Assembly (NCBI RefSeq): GCF_024622505.1
Contig: NZ_JANKAS010000005.1
Coordinates: 1 to 64,000, forward strand
Reading direction: 5' to 3'
DNA: 64,000 nt
DNA from: Irregularibacter muris
GTDB lineage: Bacteria > Bacillota > Clostridia > Eubacteriales > Garciellaceae
Positions 35,881-43,067 of the stretch are shown here, piece after piece. Numbering within the stretch: the stretch's first letter is position 1; every line of letters begins with the position of its first letter. Made by a program: the position numbers and the translations under genes. Under the pieces are notes generated by a model, which did not search any database, was not told the DNA's origin, and saw only the letters and a list, made by a program, of their open reading frames with translations.

Positions 35881-36228
35881 AATCTTTACGTCCTCCCTTT
35901 CTATAACCTTTTGTAGAATTTTAGTCTCGACATATTTCTGGTTTTTATGACCAATTTCCTTTGTCTCTTTTTAACAAATCATTTATATGTTATAGGGTTG
36001 CCCTGTCATTATAGCTTGAATTAATGAGTTTTTTCAATGGGTCAGATAACCATTTATTGAAATTTTTAGCATTTTTTCCTTTAATATTGTTTCCAATTTT
36101 CCGACAATTTTCTACAAAATCCCCTAACTTCAGTGTTTACGAAATTGTAGCCTTGTGAGTTGTGTACTTTATACAAATTTTATTTTAATCCATAATTTTT
36201 GGATTTATTTTATTTTTTAGATAACCTT
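35881..36228. other. Leader and promoter region of uraA
   Basis: A 348-base gap. The half nearest uraA is the transcribed leader: CUAUAAC near its 5' end (35989-35995) can pair with GUUAUAG (35901-35907), directly before the GGGAGG site, and CCC/GGG next to these arms may extend the pair. No PyrR loop or known riboswitch was recognised. The half nearest queG holds only AT-rich DNA. Confidence 0.4.
36008..36037 (-). promoter_or_regulatory. Predicted uraA promoter
   Basis: Minus strand TTGAAA, 18 bases, TATAAT; start near 36001. Confidence 0.65.
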
Positions 36229-37347
36229 CTATATTTCTTCATCTTTCTCCAAGATCCTAAGTATTTCTCCTATAACTTCAGGGTGTGTTTCCTGGGGATA
36301 CCATTTTTTAATCCTTTTTCTTCCCTTATTGCCTATTTGTCCTAAAGCCCAAATAGTATATAATCTTATTTCCCATCTTGGATCTTTTAATTGTTCTTCT
36401 AAAATAGGTATTGCCTTTTCATCCATACTATTTCCTAGGGCTATAATACTGTTACGTTGTAATATTTTTTTCCCTCGCCATCCTGCAGCAGTGCTTTTAT
36501 AGGTTGTCTTAAAATCCTGATTACTCATTTTTAATATTTTTTTTAGATGGGGAAATGCTAAAGAGGAAGTCGTTTTAAAGTCGTTGTTTTTTCCATAGGG
36601 AGCATTTCTATTTTGGGGACAGATTTGTTGACAGATATCACATCCATAGACCTGTTGCCCCATAACTTTTCTTTCCTCATCGGTTAATATTCCCTTCTTT
36701 TGTGTTAAATAGGAGATACATTTTTTAGCATTAAAATGAAAAGGACCTTCTATAGCTTTAGTAGGGCAGTTTTTGATACATAGATTACAATATCCACAGT
36801 GTGTTTTTTCCAGGGGGGAGTCTTCCTCAATTTCTATATTCACAAGAATATTTCCAATAAAAAGCCATGATCCAAATTGGGGATTGATAATGAATCCATT
36901 TTTCCCATAACTGCCTAATCCTGCCTGAAAGGCAATTTCTCTATCTACCAAAGGCCCTGTATCTACAAAAGTCCTATACTCCAATGGCATGATTTCTTTC
37001 TGTATAGCTTCCATTAATTCTTCCATCTTGGATATAAGTACCTTGTGATAATCTGTCCCCCATGCACTTTTAGAGATTTTCCCATAAAGGGCTTGTTCAG
37101 GGTATTTAGGCTCCTCTTGATGATAGGAGATTCCAATGGCAATAATACTTTTCGCATCCTCCCAGACTTGTAAAGGATTTATTCTTTTTTCTATATCCTT
37201 TTCTTCAAAACCTGATAAATAATCCTTTTCCTGCCGTTGACTTAGGATTTCTCTCAGATTTTCCAATGGTTTTACAGAAGCAAATCCAATGCAATCAATA
37301 TGAAGTTTTTCCGCTATATTTATAATTTTTTCTTTTGTATTTACCAT
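36229..37347 (-). CDS. queG: Epoxyqueuosine reductase
   Basis: 372 residues. QueG performs the last step of queuosine synthesis in tRNA, reducing epoxyqueuosine with cobalamin and two 4Fe-4S clusters. Visible are the N-terminal DUF1730/cobalamin region, the catalytic-region DREIAFQAGLG, ferredoxin motifs HCGYCNLCIKNCP and GCDICQQICPQN, and a C-terminal HEAT-like repeat (about 300-365). AGGAAGAG precedes ATG. No other queuosine genes adjoin. Confidence 0.95.
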   Translation of the reverse strand: MVNTKEKIINIAEKLHIDCIGFASVKPLENLREILSQRQEKDYLSGFEEKDIEKRINPLQVWEDAKSIIAIGISYHQEEPKYPEQALYGKISKSAWGTDYHKVLISKMEELMEAIQKEIMPLEYRTFVDTGPLVDREIAFQAGLGSYGKNGFIINPQFGSWLFIGNILVNIEIEEDSPLEKTHCGYCNLCIKNCPTKAIEGPFHFNAKKCISYLTQKKGILTDEERKVMGQQVYGCDICQQICPQNRNAPYGKNNDFKTTSSLAFPHLKKILKMSNQDFKTTYKSTAAGWRGKKILQRNSIIALGNSMDEKAIPILEEQLKDPRWEIRLYTIWALGQIGNKGRKRIKKWYPQETHPEVIGEILRILEKDEEI

Positions 37348-37454
37348 GGTGATCTCTTCCTTTTGATTATTCTTGCGGCTCTATTTTATTGTACACCAAA
37401 AAATAAGTCAAGAAAGCAGCTTTAGCCGCTTTCTCTGCCTGTTGAAAAAGTCTT

Positions 37455-37550
37455 TTTGAGTGTCATGCTGAATGTAGCAAAGTGGAGTGAAGCATCTGAA
37501 AACCCTTTAAATGCTTAGACCCTTCACTATCCTCCGGATTGACAACATAA
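37455..37550. repeat. Dispersed inverted-repeat element (GTCATGCTGAA type)
   Basis: The gap between queG and the next gene carries GTCATGCTGAATGTAGCAAA and, on the far side, AGACCCTTCACTATCC then GGATTGACAA, imperfect complements of each other, next to GAAAAAGTCTTTTT. This closely resembles the TGTCATTCTGAGCGAAGCGAAGAATCT family of short intergenic repeats seen across many bacterial genomes. It has no coding capacity. Confidence 0.55.
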
Positions 37551-37572
37551 ACTGCTTTTCTATACCTCCTAT

Positions 37573-38127
37573 TTATAAGGGAATACCTGGTATTTTAAAC
37601 TGATGTTCTTTATATTTAAAATAAATATCCATGGTTTCCGCTTGAGGATCCATGGGAGAAAATTTCCCATAAAATAATTGTTTCCACCCTAAGGGTCTAT
37701 CCTGAGGAAAATCATTGATGGTCTGGTAGGGTAGAGGGGTATATGTATTCCCCAAATTATCCTTTATCCATAGGGAGTTAAAGTCTTCTTTTTTTAATTT
37801 TTTCTTGTTCACATTTTCAATAAGTAATCCTATTCCAAAGTAACTTTCCTCTCCATTGACCCAACTATATTCGATAAAATATTTTTCCTTTATGATTTTC
37901 TCTAGGCTTATTTTAATGTCTTCATGAGTATCAAAATATTTTGAGTTACCATAATCCTTTTTTAGCAGTTCATCTATATTGGGAGGAAGGGGCTGTTCAG
38001 GAGGTGAAAAAAATGTAGACATAGTACGTACTGTTGATGTTTGCCCATATTGAAAAGAGACTAATGCGATACTTAAGATTAAAATTAACATAGCCAATAG
38101 TACAATTTTTCCTCTAATGATTATCAT
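37573..38127 (-). CDS. Membrane-anchored protein of unknown function
   Basis: 184 residues. One N-terminal hydrophobic helix (about 8-26), a Pro-rich linker (SPPEQPLPPNIDELL) and a roughly 110-residue extracellular domain that looks beta-rich (YFIEYSWVNGEESYFGIGLLIENV; DIYFKYKEHQFKIPG). No family recognised. The start is unclear: AAAGGAG directly abuts the first ATG, so an ATT a few codons on would have normal spacing. Confidence 0.55.
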   Translation of the reverse strand: MIIIRGKIVLLAMLILILSIALVSFQYGQTSTVRTMSTFFSPPEQPLPPNIDELLKKDYGNSKYFDTHEDIKISLEKIIKEKYFIEYSWVNGEESYFGIGLLIENVNKKKLKKEDFNSLWIKDNLGNTYTPLPYQTINDFPQDRPLGWKQLFYGKFSPMDPQAETMDIYFKYKEHQFKIPGIPL

Positions 38128-38237
38128 CTCCTTTTTTATAGTCTAAATACATTCTAGGATTTAAATTTACATTTATATATAATAGTATGATGAAAAGCCA
38201 CATTTCATAACTTATCCTGCTGATTATCTTTTATGGC

Positions 38238-38273
38238 ACAACAAAAAGACTGCCATGGCAGTCTTTTTGTTGT
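38238..38273. terminator. Terminator after the subtilisin gene
   Basis: A perfect 36-base palindrome (arms ACAACAAAAAGACTGCCA) whose A- and T-runs suit either direction; it lies 10 bases past the protease stop. Confidence 0.9.
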
Positions 38274-38283
38274 TGCTCTATCT

Positions 38284-39543
38284 TTATTTTTTTATTATTT
38301 TCCCTATATTGATCTGACCTTTTCCTTGGGCATAGTCTCTATCATTAACTGAGATGGCTGTATCCATCAATTTTGCTTTTACTTCATCGGGAGTTAGTTG
38401 CTCTTGATTTTCTAAAAGTAATGCAATGGCTCCTGATACTATAGGTGTAGCCATAGATGTCCCTGACATTTCTTTATAGGGTTCGGTCATCTTCTTAAAT
38501 CTATATCTTTTTGTGCTCTTTTCCGGGATAAAGTCAATATCACTATTTAAAGAAGTGATATTGACACCTGGTGCAACAATATCGGGTTTCAGAATATTTT
38601 CCCCAGTAGGTCCTCGACTGGAGAATTTTGCAATGATGTCATCTTTCCTGTCTATGGTGCTCCGAGTATCAGTAGCTCCTACGGTGATGATCTTTTGACT
38701 AATGCCCGGTGAATTAATGGTCCTTTTACCAGGGCCTGAATTGCCTGCGGCAGTTACTACAACAATGCCACCATCCCATAAAGCTTCCACACCTTTTACC
38801 AATGGATCCTCTGCTGCTTTTAAATCAGGGTCTGACCCTATAGAAAGGGACACGATTCTAATATTGTATCTATTACGATTTTCCCATGCCCATTGCATTC
38901 CTGCCACAATATCTGAAGTCGTTCCACTACCATTCTTATCCATTACTTTTACCCCAAGGATATTGGCCTTGGGCGCCATTCCTTTATATTTACCCTCAGA
39001 CATATAGCCATTCCCTGCTGCTATCCCAGCTACATGGGTGCCATGGCCATTATCATCATAGGGAAATTCTTTTTCATTGACAAAATCTTTAAATGCAACA
39101 ATACGATTTGTTCCTAGGGATAAATCTGCATGGGGATATACACCTGTATCTAGTACAGCTATACCTATACCCTGGCCGGTTAAATTGCTTTCTTCTGCAA
39201 TAGTTCCTCCCACAGTGGGTCTAGCAATATCCATTAGAGTAGAAAGTTTTGCATCATCAGCAATAAAGGTCACTCCCGGTATTCGTACAAGCTTTTCCAC
39301 ACATTTACAAGGTAAATCTACTGCAAAGCCCTGTATAATATCTAATCTATATTTTATTTTGCCCCCATGCTCTTTAATTGCTTCTTCCAGATGGGTATCT
39401 TTCTCATCATAAAGTAGGATTACAGATGTTTGCTCATTTTCTTGTGCATCCATAATTCTAGCTTGTAATCTTCTATCGATAAACCTTCGGTAAGAAGCTC
39501 CACTTAATATAAATAAAAAGAAGAGAGGTATCAAAAAAGACAT
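38284..39543 (-). CDS. Subtilisin-like serine protease (S8) with I9 propeptide
   Basis: About 419 residues. An N-terminal hydrophobic segment (1-16) for export or anchoring, an I9-type propeptide (about 35-100: SVILLYDEKDT; VTFIADDA), then a complete S8 domain with D132 (AVLDTGVYPH), H167 (NGHGTHVAG), oxyanion Asn in AAGNSGPG and S363 (GTSMATP). Likely active outside the membrane. ATG at 39543 follows AAAGGAG by 11; the GTG upstream overlaps that site. Confidence 0.93.
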   Translation of the reverse strand: MSFLIPLFFLFILSGASYRRFIDRRLQARIMDAQENEQTSVILLYDEKDTHLEEAIKEHGGKIKYRLDIIQGFAVDLPCKCVEKLVRIPGVTFIADDAKLSTLMDIARPTVGGTIAEESNLTGQGIGIAVLDTGVYPHADLSLGTNRIVAFKDFVNEKEFPYDDNGHGTHVAGIAAGNGYMSEGKYKGMAPKANILGVKVMDKNGSGTTSDIVAGMQWAWENRNRYNIRIVSLSIGSDPDLKAAEDPLVKGVEALWDGGIVVVTAAGNSGPGKRTINSPGISQKIITVGATDTRSTIDRKDDIIAKFSSRGPTGENILKPDIVAPGVNITSLNSDIDFIPEKSTKRYRFKKMTEPYKEMSGTSMATPIVSGAIALLLENQEQLTPDEVKAKLMDTAISVNDRDYAQGKGQINIGKIIKK

Positions 39544-39599
39544 AAAATAAACCACTCCTTTCTACACTACTACTAACATAATATGTTTAGTGTGACAAA

Positions 39600-39670
39600 G
39601 CGTGCAAAAATCGCACGCACTTGTGAAATAGGAAAGTTTAATCCTAGTAGGGCAAGACTAACTTTCCTAT
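39600..39670. repeat. Two hairpins downstream of the 94-residue protein gene
   Basis: Stem 1: ATAGGAAAGTT (39628-39638) with AACTTTCCTAT (39660-39670). Stem 2: GCGTGC (39600-39605) with GCACGC (39613-39618). The second is a near-copy of the terminator stem at 4376-4394, including its AC/TT flank, but lacks a good U-tract here. Confidence 0.55.
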
Positions 39671-39707
39671 CTCAAAAAAGAGTGCTTTATCCATTTTAAA
39701 AATCCTC

Positions 39708-39992
39708 TTATTTTTTTAACATTCCTTTAAGAAGTTTTGCTACTTTCTGAAGTTTTTTCTGCTCTTCAGGGCTTAATTGCTCCTTCATTTCATTAATCAT
39801 TTTTGCTTTTTCTTCCCTAGTTGAATTTTTATTTATCTCTTGTACCTGCTTGAACATCTCTTCAAATTTATCCTTTTTTTCTCCATCAAGATTATTATAT
39901 CTCTCTTCCAATTGTTGGGATAATTTTTCTTTATCTTCACTTTTCATTTCCTTTGCTTGATTAACCAATTGTTCCATCATTTTATCATCCAT
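39708..39992 (-). CDS. Small, highly charged helical protein, unknown function
   Basis: 94 residues, about half Lys/Glu/Gln, with heptad-like spacing throughout (a likely coiled coil) and no hydrophobic segment: cytosolic. GGGGGAAAGACC precedes the ATG. No family recognised. It is divergent from the microprotein cluster, 234 bases away, so it could belong to the same sporulation programme, but no promoter evidence ties them. Confidence 0.6.
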   Translation of the reverse strand: MDDKMMEQLVNQAKEMKSEDKEKLSQQLEERYNNLDGEKKDKFEEMFKQVQEINKNSTREEKAKMINEMKEQLSPEEQKKLQKVAKLLKGMLKK

Positions 39993-40110
39993 GGTCTTTC
40001 CCCCTTTGTTCTATTATTTACTATTCTATGCATCCTGTTGTTCCATAGTGACAATTATCGGTGGTATTATATTTTATTCTTGCCTATCACATATATGACT
40101 TTTTATTTTC

Positions 40111-40138
40111 ACCCTTTTTCCTGTTCACACATAGTATG
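40111..40138 (+). promoter_or_regulatory. Sigma-K-like promoter of microprotein 1
   Basis: TTC-ACC, 16 bases, CATAGTATG. Compare the sigma-K consensus (AC at -35, CATANNNTA at -10). Same layout as 40471-40498 and 40785-40812. Confidence 0.6.
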
Positions 40139-40165
40139 GAAATAAATACAAAAGAAAAATTCTTT

Positions 40166-40193
40166 TTGACTCCCGTAACACCCCCGCTATAGA
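40166..40193 (+). promoter_or_regulatory. Alternative sigma-A-like promoter of microprotein 1
   Basis: TTGACT, 16 bases, TATAGA, 33 bases before the start codon. Sequence alone does not show which promoter is used. Confidence 0.3.
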
Positions 40194-40226
40194 AAAATAA
40201 TTATAATCCATAAAGGAGGGATTTGA

Positions 40227-40379
40227 ATGGGATTCTTATCTAGTTTTAAAGGAAATGAAGAGAGTTTATTATTCTTCTTCCTGCTACTTGTTATTATCTT
40301 TGATAACGGTGGTTGGTTTGGAGATGGAGATGAAAGCTTACTGTTCTTCTTCTTGTTATTAGTCATCTTATTCCAATAA
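40227..40379 (+). CDS. Tandem-helix hydrophobic microprotein 1
   Basis: 50 residues, ATG with AGGAGG seven bases upstream. Two almost identical 14-residue hydrophobic segments, ESLLFFFLLLVIIF (12-25) and ESLLFFFLLLVILF (37-50), are separated by a short Asp/Gly/Trp linker (DNGGWFGDGD). It probably forms a membrane helical hairpin. Own promoter and a strong terminator (40396-40451). With the three following genes it forms a paralogous cluster. Not recognised as a named family; sporulation-time expression is inferred from the promoter. Confidence 0.75.
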   Translation: MGFLSSFKGNEESLLFFFLLLVIIFDNGGWFGDGDESLLFFFLLLVILFQ

Positions 40380-40395
40380 GTTAAGAAGGACTATA

Positions 40396-40451
40396 AAGTA
40401 AATAACTCTATAGGATGAGACACATATCTCATCCTATAGAGTTATTTACTT
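40396..40451 (+). terminator. Long terminator after microprotein 1
   Basis: Perfect 25-base arms (40396-40420 and 40427-40451) with a 6-base loop, 16 bases after the stop. Confidence 0.8.
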
Positions 40452-40470
40452 ATGATGAGATATTCTGTTC

Positions 40471-40498
40471 ACCAACCTAGGCATCTAAACATACTATG
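40471..40498 (+). promoter_or_regulatory. Sigma-K-like promoter of microprotein 2
   Basis: TTC-ACC, 16 bases, CATACTATG. The match to the promoter of microprotein 1 is restricted to the two elements; the spacers are unrelated, which argues for selection rather than simple duplication. Confidence 0.6.
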
Positions 40499-40541
40499 TA
40501 ATGAGCAAAATTATATAATTAAAATAAGAGGAGGTTTCAAT

Positions 40542-40694
40542 ATGGGATTTTTTAAAGATGGCTGTGACGAAAGCTTACTGTTTTTCTTCCTGCTCCTAGT
40601 TATTCTTTTTGATAATAGCGGATGGTGTAATAATGTAGACAATGATAGCTTGTTGTTCTTCTTCTTACTGTTAGTTGTTATATTATGCAACTAG
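40542..40694 (+). CDS. Tandem-helix hydrophobic microprotein 2
   Basis: 50 residues; the true start is the ATG at 40542 after AGAGGAGG. Repeats ESLLFFFLLLVILF and DSLLFFFLLLVVIL flank DNSGWCNNVDN. Unlike microprotein 1 it has three cysteines (positions 8, 29 and 49), which might cross-link in the spore coat. Followed by the terminator at 40697-40755. Confidence 0.75.
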   Translation: MGFFKDGCDESLLFFFLLLVILFDNSGWCNNVDNDSLLFFFLLLVVILCN

Positions 40695-40696
40695 AA

Positions 40697-40755
40697 AATA
40701 ATGAACCGGAAAAGGGTGAGAATAAAAAATTCTCACCCTTTTCCGATTCATTATT
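40697..40755 (+). terminator. Terminator after microprotein 2
   Basis: 27-base arms with one mismatch (AATAATGAACCGG... and complement) around AAAAA, then TATTTTTAAAT. Confidence 0.8.
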
Positions 40756-40784
40756 ATTTTTAAATCTTTTTTGGTTTTGTTATC

Positions 40785-40812
40785 ACCAATTATCTCCTAC
40801 CTGCATAATATA
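40785..40812 (+). promoter_or_regulatory. Sigma-K-like promoter of microprotein 3
   Basis: ACC, 16 bases, CATAATATA: the -10 fits the sigma-K consensus CATANNNTA fully. Confidence 0.65.
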
Positions 40813-40874
40813 CCAATGAGGGTAAGGTAGAAATCCTAATCTGATTTTATTATTTTATAAGGAGGAATAAGTTC

Positions 40875-41033
40875 ATGGCTTTAGCAAATATGTTTCGTGG
40901 AAATGAAGAAAGTTTATTATTTTTCTTCTTATTATTAGTCATTCTCTTTGATAACAGTGGATGGTGTGGTGAAGAAAATAGTGAAAGTTTATTATTCTTC
41001 TTCTTGCTATTAGTTGTTTTATTTACCAAGTAG
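40875..41033 (+). CDS. Tandem-helix hydrophobic microprotein 3
   Basis: 52 residues, ATG with AAGGAGGA upstream. Repeats ESLLFFFLLLVILF (12-25) and ESLLFFFLLLVVLF (37-50) flank DNSGWCGEENS. The linker motif D-N-S/G-G-W is shared with microproteins 1 and 2. No clear terminator follows, so microprotein 4 may be read from the same transcript. Confidence 0.75.
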   Translation: MALANMFRGNEESLLFFFLLLVILFDNSGWCGEENSESLLFFFLLLVVLFTK

Positions 41034-41064
41034 ATTAAATTATTTCTCAACAATTGATTCATTC

Positions 41065-41092
41065 AGGTTACAAGGTTTATATCCATAATACT
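41065..41092 (+). promoter_or_regulatory. Weak sigma-K-like promoter before microprotein 4
   Basis: TTC-AGG, 16 bases, CATAATACT. Same spacing as the other three but poorer elements, and the start would fall on the ribosome site, so use is doubtful. Confidence 0.3.
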
Positions 41093-41111
41093 TATTAAAA
41101 GGAGGATTTTA

Positions 41112-41306
41112 ATGTCTGGATTTTTAGATGGATTTTTTAAAGGTGACAATACCATTTTGCTTATTTTAGTAGTGTTCTTTTTATTAAATGATGACGGTTG
41201 CGGTGGTGGATTTGGCGGATTATTCGGAGACGATAACATCATACTTCTGATTTTAGTCATCTTGCTCCTCAGCGGCGGGGGCGGCGGCTTCTGTTTTGGT
41301 AAATAG
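41112..41306 (+). CDS. Tandem-helix hydrophobic microprotein 4, Gly-rich
   Basis: 64 residues, ATG with AGGAGG eight bases upstream. The same two-helix plan with diverged sequence: NTILLILVVFFLLND and NIILLILVILLL, separated by a Gly-rich linker (GCGGGFGGLFGD) and ending in a GGGGGFCFGK tail. The N-terminus duplicates too (FF-x-GDN / LFGDDN). A good terminator follows at 41315-41336. Confidence 0.75.
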   Translation: MSGFLDGFFKGDNTILLILVVFFLLNDDGCGGGFGGLFGDDNIILLILVILLLSGGGGGFCFGK

Positions 41307-41314
41307 GTACAATT

Positions 41315-41336
41315 ACCCCATCAATCTGATGGGGTA
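41315..41336 (+). terminator. Terminator after microprotein 4
   Basis: ACCCCATCA and TGATGGGGT pair around a 4-base loop; ATTTTTT follows within 12 bases. Confidence 0.75.
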
Positions 41337-41445
41337 GTACTATTTTTTGGTCTATTTTAAAATTCAGTTATAGCCTACCTATGTGATGAATAGATATTCT
41401 AGTAAACACTAGTTGTAAATTATTTAAAGGTTAGGAGGCATATAC

Positions 41446-42474
41446 ATGGCAGATAAGAACAAGGAAGAAATCTTAGAAAATAAAGCCACTACGGATGGTC
41501 TAAGTAAAAGCAACCCTATAGGACAACATCCTGCTTTATTATTTTTTGTTTTTCTTTTGCTCATTAATAAATTTAGCAGGCGGGGAGGCGCTCTAAGAGA
41601 AATATCCTATGGCTCAGGGGATGAATTTGTTGTAGATATGGATAAAAATCCAGCTTTTCCCCTAGAAAAATCCGAGAATAAACAAAATAGGGGGAAAAAG
41701 TCAATTTTAAACATTCATGATCCTCAAGACTTTTTGGGTATGGTGGAACGAATAAAACCCTATATGGATGCTAAAAACCAATATATACTTACTATATTTG
41801 ATCGGTGGAGGGGTTTACTTAGGGATATGAATAGCTTATCAGATTTTGATTCTCCCTCCAATATACAGGATTCCTCTTCAAAGAATCCTGGTGATATTCT
41901 AAATCTTCTAGAGGATTTAAGCCCCTTTATTCACCAGGACTACCATAGTGAGGTGCAACAAATTTCCAAGGGAATTAAAAATATGATGGAAATACAAACC
42001 AATATTCACAACCTGCAAAATACTTTCACCCATATCAATGGGATTCAGGACAATGCCCAAAAGATCAATCATTTAATTGATGCCATAGAGCCCTTTATGC
42101 CCAAGGAAAAAGCAAGTACCCTAAGCCAGTTTAAAAATCTCTCCAGAATGATGGACGTCATGAAAATGGCCGATGTGGTTTCTAAAAGCACCGATCAATC
42201 TAGTCAGACAACAGAAGGGAATAAAGGAGAAGGTCAAGACAAAGAATCCAATTTTATGGAGCTTTTAGACATACTGGACTCGCCACCTCATCCTGATCAG
42301 ATACCGGCTCCAGCTACCATAGATCCCCCCGCTCCTGAGCATATTGAAAATCCAATAGAAGATAGAGAGCAACCACCTCAAGAAGCATCCTCTGAAGACA
42401 TAGAAGATAGGGATACTATGGCAGAATTTGTAGATGCCATAGAGGGCGAAGATATAAGTCAAGACCAATCCTAA
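41446..42474 (+). CDS. Protein of unknown function with one microprotein-like helix
   Basis: 342 residues, ATG after GGAGG. Residues 28-43 (HPALLFFVFLLLINKF) resemble the microprotein helix; the rest is hydrophilic: a helical domain (about 85-250) with repeated phrases (IKPYMDAKNQY, LSPFIHQDYH, IEPFMPKEK, each a turn between two helices) and an acidic, Pro-rich tail (290-342). No family recognised. Position directly after the microproteins suggests a partner, for example a surface or coat protein that docks through the shared helix. Its 3' end overlaps the convergent engB gene by four bases. Confidence 0.65.
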   Translation: MADKNKEEILENKATTDGLSKSNPIGQHPALLFFVFLLLINKFSRRGGALREISYGSGDEFVVDMDKNPAFPLEKSENKQNRGKKSILNIHDPQDFLGMVERIKPYMDAKNQYILTIFDRWRGLLRDMNSLSDFDSPSNIQDSSSKNPGDILNLLEDLSPFIHQDYHSEVQQISKGIKNMMEIQTNIHNLQNTFTHINGIQDNAQKINHLIDAIEPFMPKEKASTLSQFKNLSRMMDVMKMADVVSKSTDQSSQTTEGNKGEGQDKESNFMELLDILDSPPHPDQIPAPATIDPPAPEHIENPIEDREQPPQEASSEDIEDRDTMAEFVDAIEGEDISQDQS

Positions 42475-42488
42475 GCAGGATTGGTCTT
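42462..42488. terminator. Shared terminator overlapping both stop codons
   Basis: AGACCAATCCT and AGGATTGGTCT form an 11-bp stem spanning the ends of the 342-residue gene and engB; T-run TTTAA on the plus side. Convergent genes share it. Confidence 0.75.
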
Positions 42489-43067
42489 TAATATGTCTTC
42501 AAGAAATTGCCAAATCTCTTCTTTTCCTGTTTTATCTTGGGCCGAAAAGGTAAATAAGGCATCCCCTTTATTTAATTGTAAATCCTCTTTGATCATCTTC
42601 TTATTTTTCTGGTGCTGAGACCTTTTGACTTTATCCAATTTGGTTGCAATGACAGCTGTTTTGATCTGAAAATGTTTTAACCATTGATACATAGCAATAT
42701 CGTCCCTAGTAGGGGGATGACGAAAATCCACCAGTAAAAGCACACATTGTAAATTTTCCCGAATGCTTAGATATTTTTCAATCATTTGTCCCCATTTTTC
42801 CCTTTCTTTCTGAGACACCTTGGCATATCCATAGCCCGGCAAATCCACAAAACGAAACATTTCATTGATCAGGTAAAAGTTCATGGTTTGGGTTTTTCCC
42901 GGTTGGGAGCTTGTACGGGCCAAGGCTTTACGATTTATCATGGCATTGATAAAGGAGGATTTGCCCACATTGGAACGCCCTATTAGGGCAAATTCTAATA
43001 ATTCATCCGAAGGATATTGGGCTTCTTCTACTGCACTTATGATGATTTCAGCCTTATTTACTTTCAT
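42471..43067 (-). CDS. engB: Ribosome biogenesis GTPase EngB/YihA (YsxC)
   Basis: 198 residues. G1 [10 protein letters not shown]3 DLPGYGYA, G4 TKLDK are all present. The protein helps assemble the 50S subunit. It overlaps the end of lon by 14 bases, the usual lon-engB arrangement of Firmicutes. Confidence 0.96.
   Translation of the reverse strand: MKVNKAEIIISAVEEAQYPSDELLEFALIGRSNVGKSSFINAMINRKALARTSSQPGKTQTMNFYLINEMFRFVDLPGYGYAKVSQKEREKWGQMIEKYLSIRENLQCVLLLVDFRHPPTRDDIAMYQWLKHFQIKTAVIATKLDKVKRSQHQKNKKMIKEDLQLNKGDALFTFSAQDKTGKEEIWQFLEDILKTNPA

Noticed and set aside
39957-40145. Plus-strand frame before the microproteins
   Set aside because: No ribosome site; it overlaps the start of the 94-residue gene and the promoter of microprotein 1.
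40255-41029. CRISPR-like or tandem DNA repeat
   Set aside because: The recurring sequence is coding repetition of the ESLLFFFLLLV helices with synonymous changes and irregular spacing.
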